From positions 82,610 through 146,609 of IMG/VR virus record IMGVR_UViG_3300020420_000008: a stretch of 64,000 bases of DNA. One strand, 5' to 3'. Shown in pieces: positions 53,500 to 62,778 of this stretch (position 1 is its first letter; each line of letters opens with the position of its first letter). This DNA comes from a virus. The notes beneath the pieces are model-generated. The model saw only the letters and a program-made list of their open reading frames with translations. It was not told where the DNA came from and searched no databases. Both the position numbers and the translations under genes were made by a program.

Positions 53500-54005
53500 T
53501 GGGGAGAAGAATGAGATATACTACCAACTTTGATAAAGTAGAAGATTTTATGAGAGCATTTGGACAAGATGTAAAAGATAACCCTACTATGTTAGATGAA
53601 AAAACTTTACAACTAAGATTAGAACTTATAGAAGAAGAACTGAGAGAGTTATATCTTGGTGTTGAAAGAAAGAACATGTTAGAGATTGCTGATGCTCTTA
53701 CTGACTTACTGTACGTTACATACGGCATGGGTGCCGCCATGGGTATAGAACTAGACTATTGTTTCGATGAAGTTCATAGAAGTAACATGTCGAAGTTAGG
53801 TGAAGACGGTAAACCAATCTATAGAGAAGATGGTAAAGTGTTAAAAGGTCCCAACTACAAACCACCAAACATGTATGATACAGTATATCATGAAGAAGTA
53901 TTAGCAAAGCTAAACAAAATAGAAGAAAATTCTCCTAATGTTGATAGGGATCAATTAGCACAATTAAGTTTATTTGACGATGACTCTGCCGTCACAGGTA
54001 AGTGA
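53499..54005 (+). CDS. mazG-like: MazG-like nucleotide pyrophosphohydrolase
   Basis: 168 residues. The all-alpha NTP pyrophosphatase pattern is LRLELIEEELREL followed by EIADALTDLLYVTYG, giving the EExxE and ExxD metal-binding acids. A C-terminal extension (RSNMSKLGEDGKPIYREDGK) is like that of the phosphoribosyl-ATP-pyrophosphatase-type MazG proteins of marine phages. It may hydrolyse non-canonical or dNTPs, or lower ppGpp as proposed for cyanophage MazG. The ATG at 53499 overlaps regA; a second ATG at 53511 has GGGGAGAAG directly upstream and may be the real start. Confidence 0.87.
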   Translation: MGRRMRYTTNFDKVEDFMRAFGQDVKDNPTMLDEKTLQLRLELIEEELRELYLGVERKNMLEIADALTDLLYVTYGMGAAMGIELDYCFDEVHRSNMSKLGEDGKPIYREDGKVLKGPNYKPPNMYDTVYHEEVLAKLNKIEENSPNVDRDQLAQLSLFDDDSAVTGK

Positions 54006-54006
54006 C

Positions 54007-54035
54007 TTGACAAAAGTATAAATTTTTGTTATTAT
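54007..54035 (+). promoter_or_regulatory. sigma-70-type promoter before hsp20
   Basis: TTGACA at 54007-54012, a 17-nt spacer and TATTAT at 54030-54035, right after the MazG-like gene. The -10 box overlaps the late box. Confidence 0.7.
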
Positions 54036-54040
54036 AAATA
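54033..54040 (+). promoter_or_regulatory. T4-type late promoter before hsp20
   Basis: Exact TATAAATA shares its first three bases with the TATTAT box, so hsp20 can be read by early and late RNA polymerase from nearly the same start. Confidence 0.8.
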
Positions 54041-54108
54041 CAGTTGAAGTATGCCTATTAAGGGTGCTTCTTAATTTTAATATTCTAGCTTAATAAAGGA
54101 GAATAGCA

Positions 54109-54537
54109 ATGAATAACCTTACCACATTTGACATCAATAAATTCACTCCCTATGCTGTAGGATTCGATAGAGTATTGGATCAACTTATGAATCATACTCA
54201 TAATATGGCAACTTCAACGGGTTTTCCTCCATACAATATCGTAAAACACGATGAGTATGAATTTACAATTGAGATGGCGTTAGCAGGATTCTCAAAAGAG
54301 GATATAGAAGTCGTTGTAGAAGACGGCACTATTACAGTTAAATCAGTATACGATGATAAAGTCGAGAACGCTGAAGTACTTCATAGAGGTATCTCGCAGA
54401 AAAAATTTACACGTAAATTTACTATCGCTGACGATATCGAAGTAAAAGGTGCAGAACTCATAAATGGATTGTTAGAGATTCAGTTAGAGAGAATTGTACC
54501 GGAGCATAAAAAGCCAAAGGTTATAAAAATCAAATAA
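54109..54537 (+). CDS. hsp20: small heat-shock protein Hsp20
   Basis: 142 residues with an alpha-crystallin domain at about 40-135: PPYNIVKHDEYEFTIEMALA, GFSKEDIEVVVEDGTITVKS, FTRKFTIADDIEVKGAELIN and GLLEIQLERIVPE. The IbpA-type family prevents protein aggregation; copies are common in marine T4-like phages, with a presumed role in virion assembly or host stress. The leader is about 65 nt long with AAAGGAG close to the ATG and a small inverted repeat (ATTAAG and CTTAAT). Driven by the dual promoter. Confidence 0.95.
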   Translation: MNNLTTFDINKFTPYAVGFDRVLDQLMNHTHNMATSTGFPPYNIVKHDEYEFTIEMALAGFSKEDIEVVVEDGTITVKSVYDDKVENAEVLHRGISQKKFTRKFTIADDIEVKGAELINGLLEIQLERIVPEHKKPKVIKIK

Positions 54538-54560
54538 AGCCAATTAGTCTTTTTAGCATT

Positions 54561-54568
54561 TATAAATA
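54561..54568 (+). promoter_or_regulatory. T4-type late promoter inside a terminator
   Basis: Exact TATAAATA lies 45 nt before the ATG at 54614. Its last four bases are the first bases of the terminator stem, so transcripts starting here lack most of the left arm. Confidence 0.8.
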
Positions 54569-54602
54569 AGGGTTGAAGTAAAATTCAGCCCTTATTTTTT
54601 TT
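54565..54602 (+). terminator. rho-independent terminator after hsp20
   Basis: AATAAGGGTTGAA pairs with TTCAGCCCTTATT (13 bp, one G-T pair) around GTAAAA, followed by seven or more T. It should stop upstream transcripts before the endolysin gene. Confidence 0.9.
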
Positions 54603-54613
54603 GGAGAGGTTAA

Positions 54614-55219
54614 ATGTTTGGACTATTTAAGAAGACGGGTTTAAAAAAGCAAGCTAAAACTGCTACTAAACCTAAGACAGAAACAAAAGCGAAAAAGGAC
54701 AATGGTATGGCGAAATCAAATTATGATAAGTGTTTAAAAATAATTCTACATCATGAAGGTGGATATGTAAATCACCCAAAAGATCCTGGTGGAGAAACTA
54801 ACCTCGGAGTTACTAAGAGAGTATATGAAGAGTGGGGTGGTAAAAAGAATATGAAAGATTTGAAAGTTGCTGACGTTGCACCAATATATGAAAAGAACTA
54901 TTGGGGACGTTGTAAATGTGATAGCTTACCAGCTGGTTTAGATTTATGCGTCTTTGATTTTGGTGTTAACGCTGGAACAAAAAGGGCAGGCATCTATCTA
55001 CAAAAAATGGTTGGTGCAACTCCTGACGGAGCAGTTGGACCTAATACACTAAAACAAGTTGACGCTTGGATAAAAGAACATGGTGTAGAACACGCTGTCA
55101 AATCTTATCAAGAAGCACGACAAGGATATTATGAAAGACTTTCTACTTTTAAAACTTTCGGTAGAGGTTGGACAAGAAGAGTTACAGAGACTACGGAAAC
55201 AGCTTTAAAGATGATCTAA
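54614..55219 (+). CDS. endolysin, glycoside hydrolase family 108
   Basis: 201 residues. HHEGGYVNHPKDPGGETNLG (catalytic Glu near residue 52) and the C-terminal peptidoglycan-binding-like half (ATPDGAVGPNTLKQVDAWIK) define GH108 lysozyme-like enzymes that cleave the glycan strand. The first 35 residues are Lys-rich and of low complexity, with no signal peptide or signal anchor, so a holin is expected elsewhere. An in-frame ATG at 54707 (MAKSNYDK) would give just the enzyme. The promoter/terminator arrangement upstream restricts expression to late times. Confidence 0.9.
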   Translation: MFGLFKKTGLKKQAKTATKPKTETKAKKDNGMAKSNYDKCLKIILHHEGGYVNHPKDPGGETNLGVTKRVYEEWGGKKNMKDLKVADVAPIYEKNYWGRCKCDSLPAGLDLCVFDFGVNAGTKRAGIYLQKMVGATPDGAVGPNTLKQVDAWIKEHGVEHAVKSYQEARQGYYERLSTFKTFGRGWTRRVTETTETALKMI

Positions 55220-55220
55220 A

Positions 55221-58200
55221 ATGGTTTACAGAAACAAAACATTCGCTAACAATGTAGTCGTTGGTTTGAGTTCTGGAAAAGTTGAGTTAAGTGCTGACAG
55301 TGGAGATTTAAAAATCAAATCTGGTGGCTCAACAGCAACAGTTCGTCCAGGACTAGGCATAGTAGAACAACAGTCATTTGCAATTGTTGCTAACAAGGCG
55401 GCACTACCATTACCTCCCACAGGTATAAATAACGGAGCTTTATACTTTACTACTGCATCTAGTGAATTGTTTATGAAATCAGGTGGTGGTTGGTATAGAG
55501 TATCGATGGTGAATACAAGTCCATCAATAACTCTAAACAAAACTACAGCAACAATAGATGCAAGCAATTTAACTTTAGATGTAAACTATACAACAGTAGA
55601 ACCAGAAGGTACACCAGTCACTGTTGCTTTAGCTAATTCAGGTATTGCTGATACAAATGTAGCTACTATTACACACACAACTTCAAACAATAATATACGA
55701 GTAGTATTCGATGGTTCTACCGATTTGACAGATGCAACAATCACTGCAACTGTCACAGATGGTGTAAATACAGGTGTAGGAACAATTACATTTACCACTG
55801 CATACTCTATAAAGCAGTCTAGAGATACTCTTGTATTATTAAAAGCTAATTCAGAAGGCGGACATAATTATTCATTCAGTGATCAATCTGATAGTAATCA
55901 TACTGTTACACCTACAGGACATGCAAGAACATCATCACATAGTCCTTATCGTCCTAATGGATATTCAATAAGATTAAATGGTGGTGGATATATCGATGTT
56001 GCCGCCTCTTCTGATTTTGAATTTACAGGACAGTGGACAATAGAATTTTGGTTTTGGGGTGATGAACAACAAAGTAGTTCAGGAGTATCAGGCTGGCATG
56101 ATATGTTTTCGTATGGAAGTAGTACATCACCAGCTTATATGGAAATAAACAATGATGGTTACGTTGCAACAAGTAGTGGTATGTTTGGTTCTGTTGGTAG
56201 TAATCAGAGTGGAGAAACACACCCGATAAAATGGAATCGCTGGAATCATATAGCTTTTAGTAGAGATGGTAGTAATGTTGTACGTCATTATGTAAACGGA
56301 AGATATATGGCAAAAGCTACAGTATCAGGAACAGTAGGCTCTTCAAGCACTAATCCAAGAATTGGTGATACTGGTGAGGCGGCTGATTGTCATTTATATG
56401 ATTATAGAATATCAAACACAGCTAGATATACTTCTGAATATGGTTTCGATTTACCTGATGCACCTCATGAAAGTGATGCAAATACAATGCTTCTTATCTG
56501 TAAAAATAATATGTTAAAAGATTACAGTTCAAGAGGACACGCAATAACTATCGGAGATCATAACTATGGCTCACGTTACAAATATTTAGGACATACACCT
56601 TTTGATAAAGGTGGTTATAATGCAAGTAAACATGGTAACTCTGCTATTCTAACAAATGCACGTTCAGCGTCTTACTTAAAGCTACCTCGCTCTGCCGATC
56701 TGTATGATTGGAATCCTTCAAGTGATCATTATACTCTAGAGTTTTGGTTATATCAAAGAGCCTTTAGAAAAGGTAGTCCTAATAATTCACCAAATATTTT
56801 TTCTCATGCAACAGGTACAAATAATACTTTTTATTGGGGTTTAGGTGCTAATCCAGAGGCTTCACCAGGAGGTGGTAAATTAAGTTTTTATTACTATAAT
56901 GGTAGTGCCCAACTTTTAACTGGAAGCACATTGATGTATGAAAATACATGGTATCATGTTGCTTTTCATAAAGACAATTCCGGTAATATAAAAATATATC
57001 TAAATGGTGTACAAGATATAAGTTCTAGTGTTTCTGGAACACCTCAAACAAATTCTGGTACTGATGTGTGGATAGGTAGAGCCCAAAATAGTACAGTTGC
57101 TAATTGTAATATAGCTGATGTTAGAATTGTAAGAGGTGAAGCAGTTTATACTGGAGCATTCACACCACCAACTGGCCCTCTTACAAAAACTGGTGGTACA
57201 TACTCATCAACAACAAATGTCAATACAGCTATAACTGCATCAAATACTAAATTACTTTTAAACTTTCCTACGGGAATAGAAGATTTAGCACAATGTTCAG
57301 ATCAGATAGAGTTTTATAAAACAAATAATTCGGATGTAGAGGGTGATACAGATGTAGTAAAATATACAGGTAAACCTACAATAAAAACTAACTATAGTAC
57401 TGGTTTTCTTAATATACATGCACCCTTACATGAGTTATATAATTCACCGTGGACAATTGAAATGTGGGTACGACTAACTCAAAGTGGACAGGCAAGTATA
57501 TTTTTTGACTCTGATTCAGGTACTTATGGTGGTAATCTTAATGCTCGAATGGATTATGCGGATAGTAGTAGAACTTTCTATATGGACTTAGCACTTAGCT
57601 TAACTAAAGCATACACTTCATCTGAAATAACATTTTTAAATACTTGGAATCATTTGGCTTTTCAGAGAAATCCCAGAAATTTTCAAGATAGTGATAACGG
57701 TATATTATCAGTATTTGCAAATGGTACTATATTAGCAAGTATGAACACACTTACAAATTATGCAAGTGCAAGTGCTGATGGTAATGTTTGGAGTGCTTTG
57801 AGACTTCTAGGTTCTCAAGGACCAGCTGGAGGTTATCAAGCGTTTACTGGTAACTCGCAAGATGTTAGAGTTTCGTCTATAGCAAGATATCCATTCATAC
57901 CGATAAAAAATACTTTAACAACTACAAATTCAGAAAGAACTGGTGTAAGTGTAAGTTCGGCATCTAATACAAAATTTCTTGCATTCACTACAACTACAAC
58001 CACAACAGATGCAACATCTGGACATACAATAACATCTCACGGAGGACCTACTGGTGTCAACTGGGGTCCTGCTCCTGGTATGAAATCTGTTTACTTTGAT
58101 GGTAGTGGAGATTATTTTACAGTGCCAACAAGCGATGCTTTGAATTTTGGCACAGGACACTATACAATGGAATTTTGGATTAACACACGACAATCTGGAG

Positions 58201-58595
58201 CTTGGATTTGGTATAATGCACAAGGCGATACTGGTATTAGAATGTCAATAGGATATAATGGTTCTTCTAGTCCTCGTCCAGGACAAATAGAAATAAATGA
58301 ACAAGTAAGTAATAATGATAATCATTATTATTCTCATTGTAGAATAGACGATGGCGTTTGGCATCACGTAGCATTTTGTAGAGGTACTTCAAGAAGAATT
58401 TTCATAGATGGTAAATTACAGTGGAGAGGTGGAGCGATAAATAGAAATATGAATAACTCTAACACTAATTATATTGGTAGAAGAAATACTGGTGCTGGAC
58501 AGTTTAAAGGTTATCTATCTAATTTTAGAATAATAAAAGGAGAAGCATTGTACGCAGAAAATTTTACACCACCATCTGCACTACTTGCGGGTTAA
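55221..58595 (+). CDS. giant adhesin-like protein with four LamG-type domains, 1124 aa
   Basis: After an N-terminal attachment region of about 100 residues and a cadherin/Ig-like domain (EPEGTPVTVALANSG) come four concanavalin/LamG-like sandwiches. Each has an opening strand such as YFDGSGDYFTVP, a TIEFWF-type core, a WNHIAF or WHHVAF strand and a closing YIGR/ADVRIVRGEAVYT segment (about residues 245-400, 470-650, 735-890 and 950-1120). Such domains bind glycans or proteins. It follows the endolysin by 1 nt. Probably a late virion fibre or surface appendage. Confidence 0.75.
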   Translation: MVYRNKTFANNVVVGLSSGKVELSADSGDLKIKSGGSTATVRPGLGIVEQQSFAIVANKAALPLPPTGINNGALYFTTASSELFMKSGGGWYRVSMVNTSPSITLNKTTATIDASNLTLDVNYTTVEPEGTPVTVALANSGIADTNVATITHTTSNNNIRVVFDGSTDLTDATITATVTDGVNTGVGTITFTTAYSIKQSRDTLVLLKANSEGGHNYSFSDQSDSNHTVTPTGHARTSSHSPYRPNGYSIRLNGGGYIDVAASSDFEFTGQWTIEFWFWGDEQQSSSGVSGWHDMFSYGSSTSPAYMEINNDGYVATSSGMFGSVGSNQSGETHPIKWNRWNHIAFSRDGSNVVRHYVNGRYMAKATVSGTVGSSSTNPRIGDTGEAADCHLYDYRISNTARYTSEYGFDLPDAPHESDANTMLLICKNNMLKDYSSRGHAITIGDHNYGSRYKYLGHTPFDKGGYNASKHGNSAILTNARSASYLKLPRSADLYDWNPSSDHYTLEFWLYQRAFRKGSPNNSPNIFSHATGTNNTFYWGLGANPEASPGGGKLSFYYYNGSAQLLTGSTLMYENTWYHVAFHKDNSGNIKIYLNGVQDISSSVSGTPQTNSGTDVWIGRAQNSTVANCNIADVRIVRGEAVYTGAFTPPTGPLTKTGGTYSSTTNVNTAITASNTKLLLNFPTGIEDLAQCSDQIEFYKTNNSDVEGDTDVVKYTGKPTIKTNYSTGFLNIHAPLHELYNSPWTIEMWVRLTQSGQASIFFDSDSGTYGGNLNARMDYADSSRTFYMDLALSLTKAYTSSEITFLNTWNHLAFQRNPRNFQDSDNGILSVFANGTILASMNTLTNYASASADGNVWSALRLLGSQGPAGGYQAFTGNSQDVRVSSIARYPFIPIKNTLTTTNSERTGVSVSSASNTKFLAFTTTTTTTDATSGHTITSHGGPTGVNWGPAPGMKSVYFDGSGDYFTVPTSDALNFGTGHYTMEFWINTRQSGAWIWYNAQGDTGIRMSIGYNGSSSPRPGQIEINEQVSNNDNHYYSHCRIDDGVWHHVAFCRGTSRRIFIDGKLQWRGGAINRNMNNSNTNYIGRRNTGAGQFKGYLSNFRIIKGEALYAENFTPPSALLAG

Positions 58596-58621
58596 CTAAA
58601 TAGATAAAAAAGAGAATAATT

Positions 58622-61600
58622 ATGGTAACAAAACTATCTTATACGGCAAATAGTATCACACTAGGCACAGGTACAAGTAAAGTTGTTTTAGGTGCAGACA
58701 GTGGCAATCTGATAGTAAAAGACTCACAGGCAAATACATCTATTCTTGAACCGGGACTTGGCGTACAAGGTGCTAGTGCTGTTGCAACTTATGCGAATCC
58801 TGCCGCCTTACCATTTAATCCTATATCATCTGCTGGTAGTTTAGCATATACGACATCAACTGGTGCATTATATATGTCAAATGGTTCTGGTTGGTATAAG
58901 ATAACATTAGTAAATACTGCACCATCTATTTCTTTATCATCAACAACTGCTAGTCCTACAGCTACAAATCTTACTTTAGATTTCACATACACTGTAACAG
59001 AACCAGAAGGCACTCCAACTAATGTTAGTATAGCTAACTCTGGTATTGCAACTACAGGTAATGTTGCTGTAACACATACAACAAGCAACAATCATGTGAG
59101 ATTAGTATTCGATGGTACTACGAAATATAGTGGAGATGCTTCTGTTACATTAACTGTAACAGATGGTGTCAATACAGGCACTGGAACTATAACAATCTCT
59201 ACTGCTTATTATTCCGGTACAAATACTTCCGAAACTGTTACATTATTAAAAGCTACAGGCACAGGAAATAATGACAATTGGGACGATAAGTCTCCAAGCA
59301 ATCACACTATTCTTGACTACGGAGCGATTGAACAAGTAGCTTTTAGTCCTTATCGTGACAATGGGTATTCAATATATTTTGATGGTAATGGAGATTATCT
59401 GACAATTCCTGATAGTTCTGATTTTGATTTTACTACAGGCAATGGTGACTTTACCATAGAATCTTGGATATATAAAACAAATGCTTCTGAATCTGCGTGG
59501 TATACTCAAAGAGATAGTTCAACAGCAGAACTTATGATTTTTTTAGATCATAATATATCTGGATATTCAGCAGGATCAGTTTCAATAGAGTATGATTCAG
59601 CACAATATACATTTAATGCTGGTATACAACAAAATAAATGGCAACATATTGCTTTAGTAAGAACTGGTACAACTGTTAAATGGTTTACAGATGGTATAGA
59701 AAGAGATAGTAGAAGTGAACCAGCTTCACTAGCAAATTATGCACATGAAATCTATATAGGCAGTTGGAGAACTTTATCAAGATATTATGAAGGTTACATA
59801 AGTGATTTAAGAGTAGTTAAAGGAACTGCGGTTTATACAGGAAACTTTACAACACCAACTAGTAGACTGACAAATGTAACAAATACAAAACTATTGATAG
59901 GCGGTAATAGTCTTAGTGATAATAAGCCTGCAACTACAGCAACGCAAAAATCATTATACTTTGGAACAAATAGTAATAATTACCTTCTCAATTATGGTGA
60001 TGAGTCTGCCTTAGAATTTGGTACAAACAGTTGGACAATTGAAGCTTGGATATATTCTACGGGAACTATGTCTAATGCTGGTATTTTCAGTAGAGGTGCT
60101 AACGGATCTTTTTGGCATTCTTTACATATGACTAGTGCATCAACCATTAAATATGTTTTAAGTAATGGTGCTGGACAAGAATGGAACTTTACTAGTAGTG
60201 GTAGTCAGATACCAACAAATACGTGGACTCACGTAGCACTTGTAAGAAGATTTGGTACTGATATAAAACTATATGTAAACGGAACTGCAATTAAAACTGA
60301 CACATCTTCTGCTTCTACAACACTAGGTGATAGCACTGGAGATTTCAAAATAGGATTTGAAAGATTCCAAGGAAGTGGTGGTGGTTTCAACGGGTATATT
60401 TCTAACTTTAGATTTGTAAACGGCACTGCGGTTTATACAGGAAACTTTACAACACCATCAAGTCCATTGACTAATATTACAAACACAGTAATATTACATC
60501 ATGGATTAACAAATGAAGTTAGTGGTGGTGTAGGAAATCCAACAAACACCAGTGTGACTGTAAATAATCTTAGTCCTTTCAATACTATTCACACAATTAC
60601 ACCTAATGGTGATGTTTTTATGGCGGCATATTCTCCTTATGATAGAGAAAATGCATATACAACTGCAACAGGTGGTGGATCTGCTCGTCTACGTCCTCAA
60701 GGAGGTAATGATTATTTTGGAGCAACATCTTCTTCAGATTTTGCTATGGGAACAGGAGACTTTACTTTAGAAGTATGGGTTTATCCAGAAAACTTATCAG
60801 TTCATCAAATGATTTTGGATACTATTACTCCAGGAGTTTCAGGTAGTCAAGCTGGTAGATTTGTTGCTTATTTAAATCCTAACAAACTAGCTTATTATCG
60901 TCCAGGAACAGGAACTACTACATCAAGCGGATCGCAAACTGTAAAACTGTTTTCATGGAATCATCTCGCATGGGTTAGAAATAGTGGTACTCTAAAAATG
61001 TACTTAAATGGAGAAGAAACACATAGCGTTGCAGAAACATATAATTTTTCACTAACAAATTTAAGCTTAGGAAGAGATGCCGCCAGTGGTGGTGCAGGAC
61101 AGGCAAGATCCTACTGGAGTGATCTTCGTTTAGTGAAAGGCACTGCCGTATACACAAGTGAGTTTACTCCACCAACTGCACCTCTTGGAACTATATCAGG
61201 AACTGTTCTTCATTTACCATTCACAGATTTTAGAATCTTTGATAAATCTCAAAGCTATCTACCACCTCAGTCAGTAAGCACAGATCGTCTTGGTATAAAT
61301 GGTAGCGTTGTCGCATCATCTACACAACAACACTTTTCAGAAAACACTGTATATTTTGATGGTAGTAGTGATTATATCGATATTACAAATCCTATATCTG
61401 GACTTGAAGATCATACACATGAAGCATGGGTATATCCTACTGGTGGTGATTCTACTTATGGAGGTTTTTGGTCCTCAATCACAACAAATGGTGCTACAGG
61501 TATTAATGTATCAAGGGACTTAGCAGGAGGACCTTCCAATAGCTCGGCGGCTATAGCTACGTTTAGTGGAGGAGTACCAGCTGATGAATGGAGCCATGTC

Positions 61601-62515
61601 ATGTTACAGAGACAAAGTGGTGTTCATTCTCTTTACAAAAATGGAGAATTTCAAGGATCTTCAACTGTAGCCGCAAGTTTCACTTCAACAGTTTTAAGAT
61701 TAGGATCTAGATATAATAATAATACAACTTGGAGTTTTGGTGGTTATATGCACGATTTTAGAGTGAGTAAAGGTTTATCTCGTTATCCCTATATTTCATC
61801 AAAAGTAACACTTACTCAAACTAATTCTGGTATGATAAAACCTGACGGCACGACACCTACCGCTACAGCATCAAATACTAAACTTCTTGCATGTCATCAT
61901 TCTACAAAAACTACAGAAGGTTCTGCTACTGGACATACTATTACTTCAGCAGGCTCTACTGCTTCTGGTACAATTGTTCCTAAGTATGGAATGAACTCAG
62001 TTCATTTTCCCAATGGTGATAGTGATTACTTTCAAATTGCGGCTTCTGCTGAACATCAGATTTACGGTGGTGATTATACAGTAGAAGCGTGGTTATATCC
62101 AACTGCATTTAATACCAATTATAATTATTTTGTCACTAAAGGTGGTAATAGTACAAGAGAGTGGGGATTTAGTATTAGTGCATCAAATATAATAGCTTAC
62201 TGGAGTACAAATGGTAGTAGTAGTGGTGATTCAACTGTTACTAAAACAGTAACTAATAAATTAAATGAGTGGATGCACGTAGCTTTTGTAAAAAATGGTA
62301 CTGATATTGCAATATTTAAAAATGGTAGTTTCATAGGTAACGGAACTTTTAATTCAATCTACAGCGGTAATGGTGTAACTACAATAGGAAGACTATGGCA
62401 ATATACTGGTATTTCACATCAATACAGCGGATATATTTCTAATCTTAGAATTGTTAAAGGACAGGCATTATATGCTAAAAACTTTACACCTTCAACTGAA
62501 GCACTTATAAGTTAG
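58622..62515 (+). CDS. paralogous giant protein with five LamG-type domains, 1297 aa
   Basis: Same plan as the preceding gene: N-terminal attachment region, cadherin/Ig-like domain (EPEGTPTNVSIANSG), then five LamG-type sandwiches opening with YFDGNGDYLTIP, YFGTNSNNYLLN, RLRPQGGNDYFGA, YFDGSSDYIDI and HFPNGDSDYFQIA. Two 33-nt exact copies exactly 600 nt apart show recent domain duplication. This gene holds the only two exceptions to the GCCGC rule of the window (61670 and 62038). Preceded by AAGAG. Receptor or glycan binding is inferred. Confidence 0.75.
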   Translation: MVTKLSYTANSITLGTGTSKVVLGADSGNLIVKDSQANTSILEPGLGVQGASAVATYANPAALPFNPISSAGSLAYTTSTGALYMSNGSGWYKITLVNTAPSISLSSTTASPTATNLTLDFTYTVTEPEGTPTNVSIANSGIATTGNVAVTHTTSNNHVRLVFDGTTKYSGDASVTLTVTDGVNTGTGTITISTAYYSGTNTSETVTLLKATGTGNNDNWDDKSPSNHTILDYGAIEQVAFSPYRDNGYSIYFDGNGDYLTIPDSSDFDFTTGNGDFTIESWIYKTNASESAWYTQRDSSTAELMIFLDHNISGYSAGSVSIEYDSAQYTFNAGIQQNKWQHIALVRTGTTVKWFTDGIERDSRSEPASLANYAHEIYIGSWRTLSRYYEGYISDLRVVKGTAVYTGNFTTPTSRLTNVTNTKLLIGGNSLSDNKPATTATQKSLYFGTNSNNYLLNYGDESALEFGTNSWTIEAWIYSTGTMSNAGIFSRGANGSFWHSLHMTSASTIKYVLSNGAGQEWNFTSSGSQIPTNTWTHVALVRRFGTDIKLYVNGTAIKTDTSSASTTLGDSTGDFKIGFERFQGSGGGFNGYISNFRFVNGTAVYTGNFTTPSSPLTNITNTVILHHGLTNEVSGGVGNPTNTSVTVNNLSPFNTIHTITPNGDVFMAAYSPYDRENAYTTATGGGSARLRPQGGNDYFGATSSSDFAMGTGDFTLEVWVYPENLSVHQMILDTITPGVSGSQAGRFVAYLNPNKLAYYRPGTGTTTSSGSQTVKLFSWNHLAWVRNSGTLKMYLNGEETHSVAETYNFSLTNLSLGRDAASGGAGQARSYWSDLRLVKGTAVYTSEFTPPTAPLGTISGTVLHLPFTDFRIFDKSQSYLPPQSVSTDRLGINGSVVASSTQQHFSENTVYFDGSSDYIDITNPISGLEDHTHEAWVYPTGGDSTYGGFWSSITTNGATGINVSRDLAGGPSNSSAAIATFSGGVPADEWSHVMLQRQSGVHSLYKNGEFQGSSTVAASFTSTVLRLGSRYNNNTTWSFGGYMHDFRVSKGLSRYPYISSKVTLTQTNSGMIKPDGTTPTATASNTKLLACHHSTKTTEGSATGHTITSAGSTASGTIVPKYGMNSVHFPNGDSDYFQIAASAEHQIYGGDYTVEAWLYPTAFNTNYNYFVTKGGNSTREWGFSISASNIIAYWSTNGSSSGDSTVTKTVTNKLNEWMHVAFVKNGTDIAIFKNGSFIGNGTFNSIYSGNGVTTIGRLWQYTGISHQYSGYISNLRIVKGQALYAKNFTPSTEALIS
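59825..59857 (+). repeat. 33-nt direct repeat, copy 1
   Basis: The stretch from ACTGCGGTTT to ACAACACCA is identical to 60425-60457, exactly 600 nt downstream and in the same reading frame. It encodes the closing strand of a LamG-type domain. Confidence 0.85.
60425..60457 (+). repeat. 33-nt direct repeat, copy 2
   Basis: Identical to 59825-59857. Recombination between the copies would delete or duplicate one 200-residue domain in frame. Confidence 0.85.
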
Positions 62516-62523
62516 GAGTTAAC

Positions 62524-62778
62524 ATGCAAATAGGTAACGTAACTAATCAATATATCAATACATATATCAATGAGGGTACACAAGTTGCTAATCAACAGTA
62601 TGCTCAGAACCAACAGAGAGTAGAAGAGTATAATCAAGCACAGTGGCAAAGAGAGCAAGAGAAAAGACAGTATCAGTGGATGGCGTACATAATGATGATG
62701 CAGTTTTTCGCAAAGAACAATATGTGGAACATGCTAAACGATATGCGGATTCAAAGAACATTGGATATAATGGCATGA
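62524..62778 (+). CDS. Gln-rich helical protein, 84 aa
   Basis: MQIGNVTNQYINTYINEGTQ followed by a helix very rich in Gln, Glu, Arg and Tyr (about residues 25-55) and a Met-rich amphipathic end (WMAYIMMMQFF). RBS TAGGAG. It ends the giant-adhesin transcript. Not recognised; it might be a small structural or lysis-linked protein. Confidence 0.6.
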   Translation: MQIGNVTNQYINTYINEGTQVANQQYAQNQQRVEEYNQAQWQREQEKRQYQWMAYIMMMQFFAKNNMWNMLNDMRIQRTLDIMA

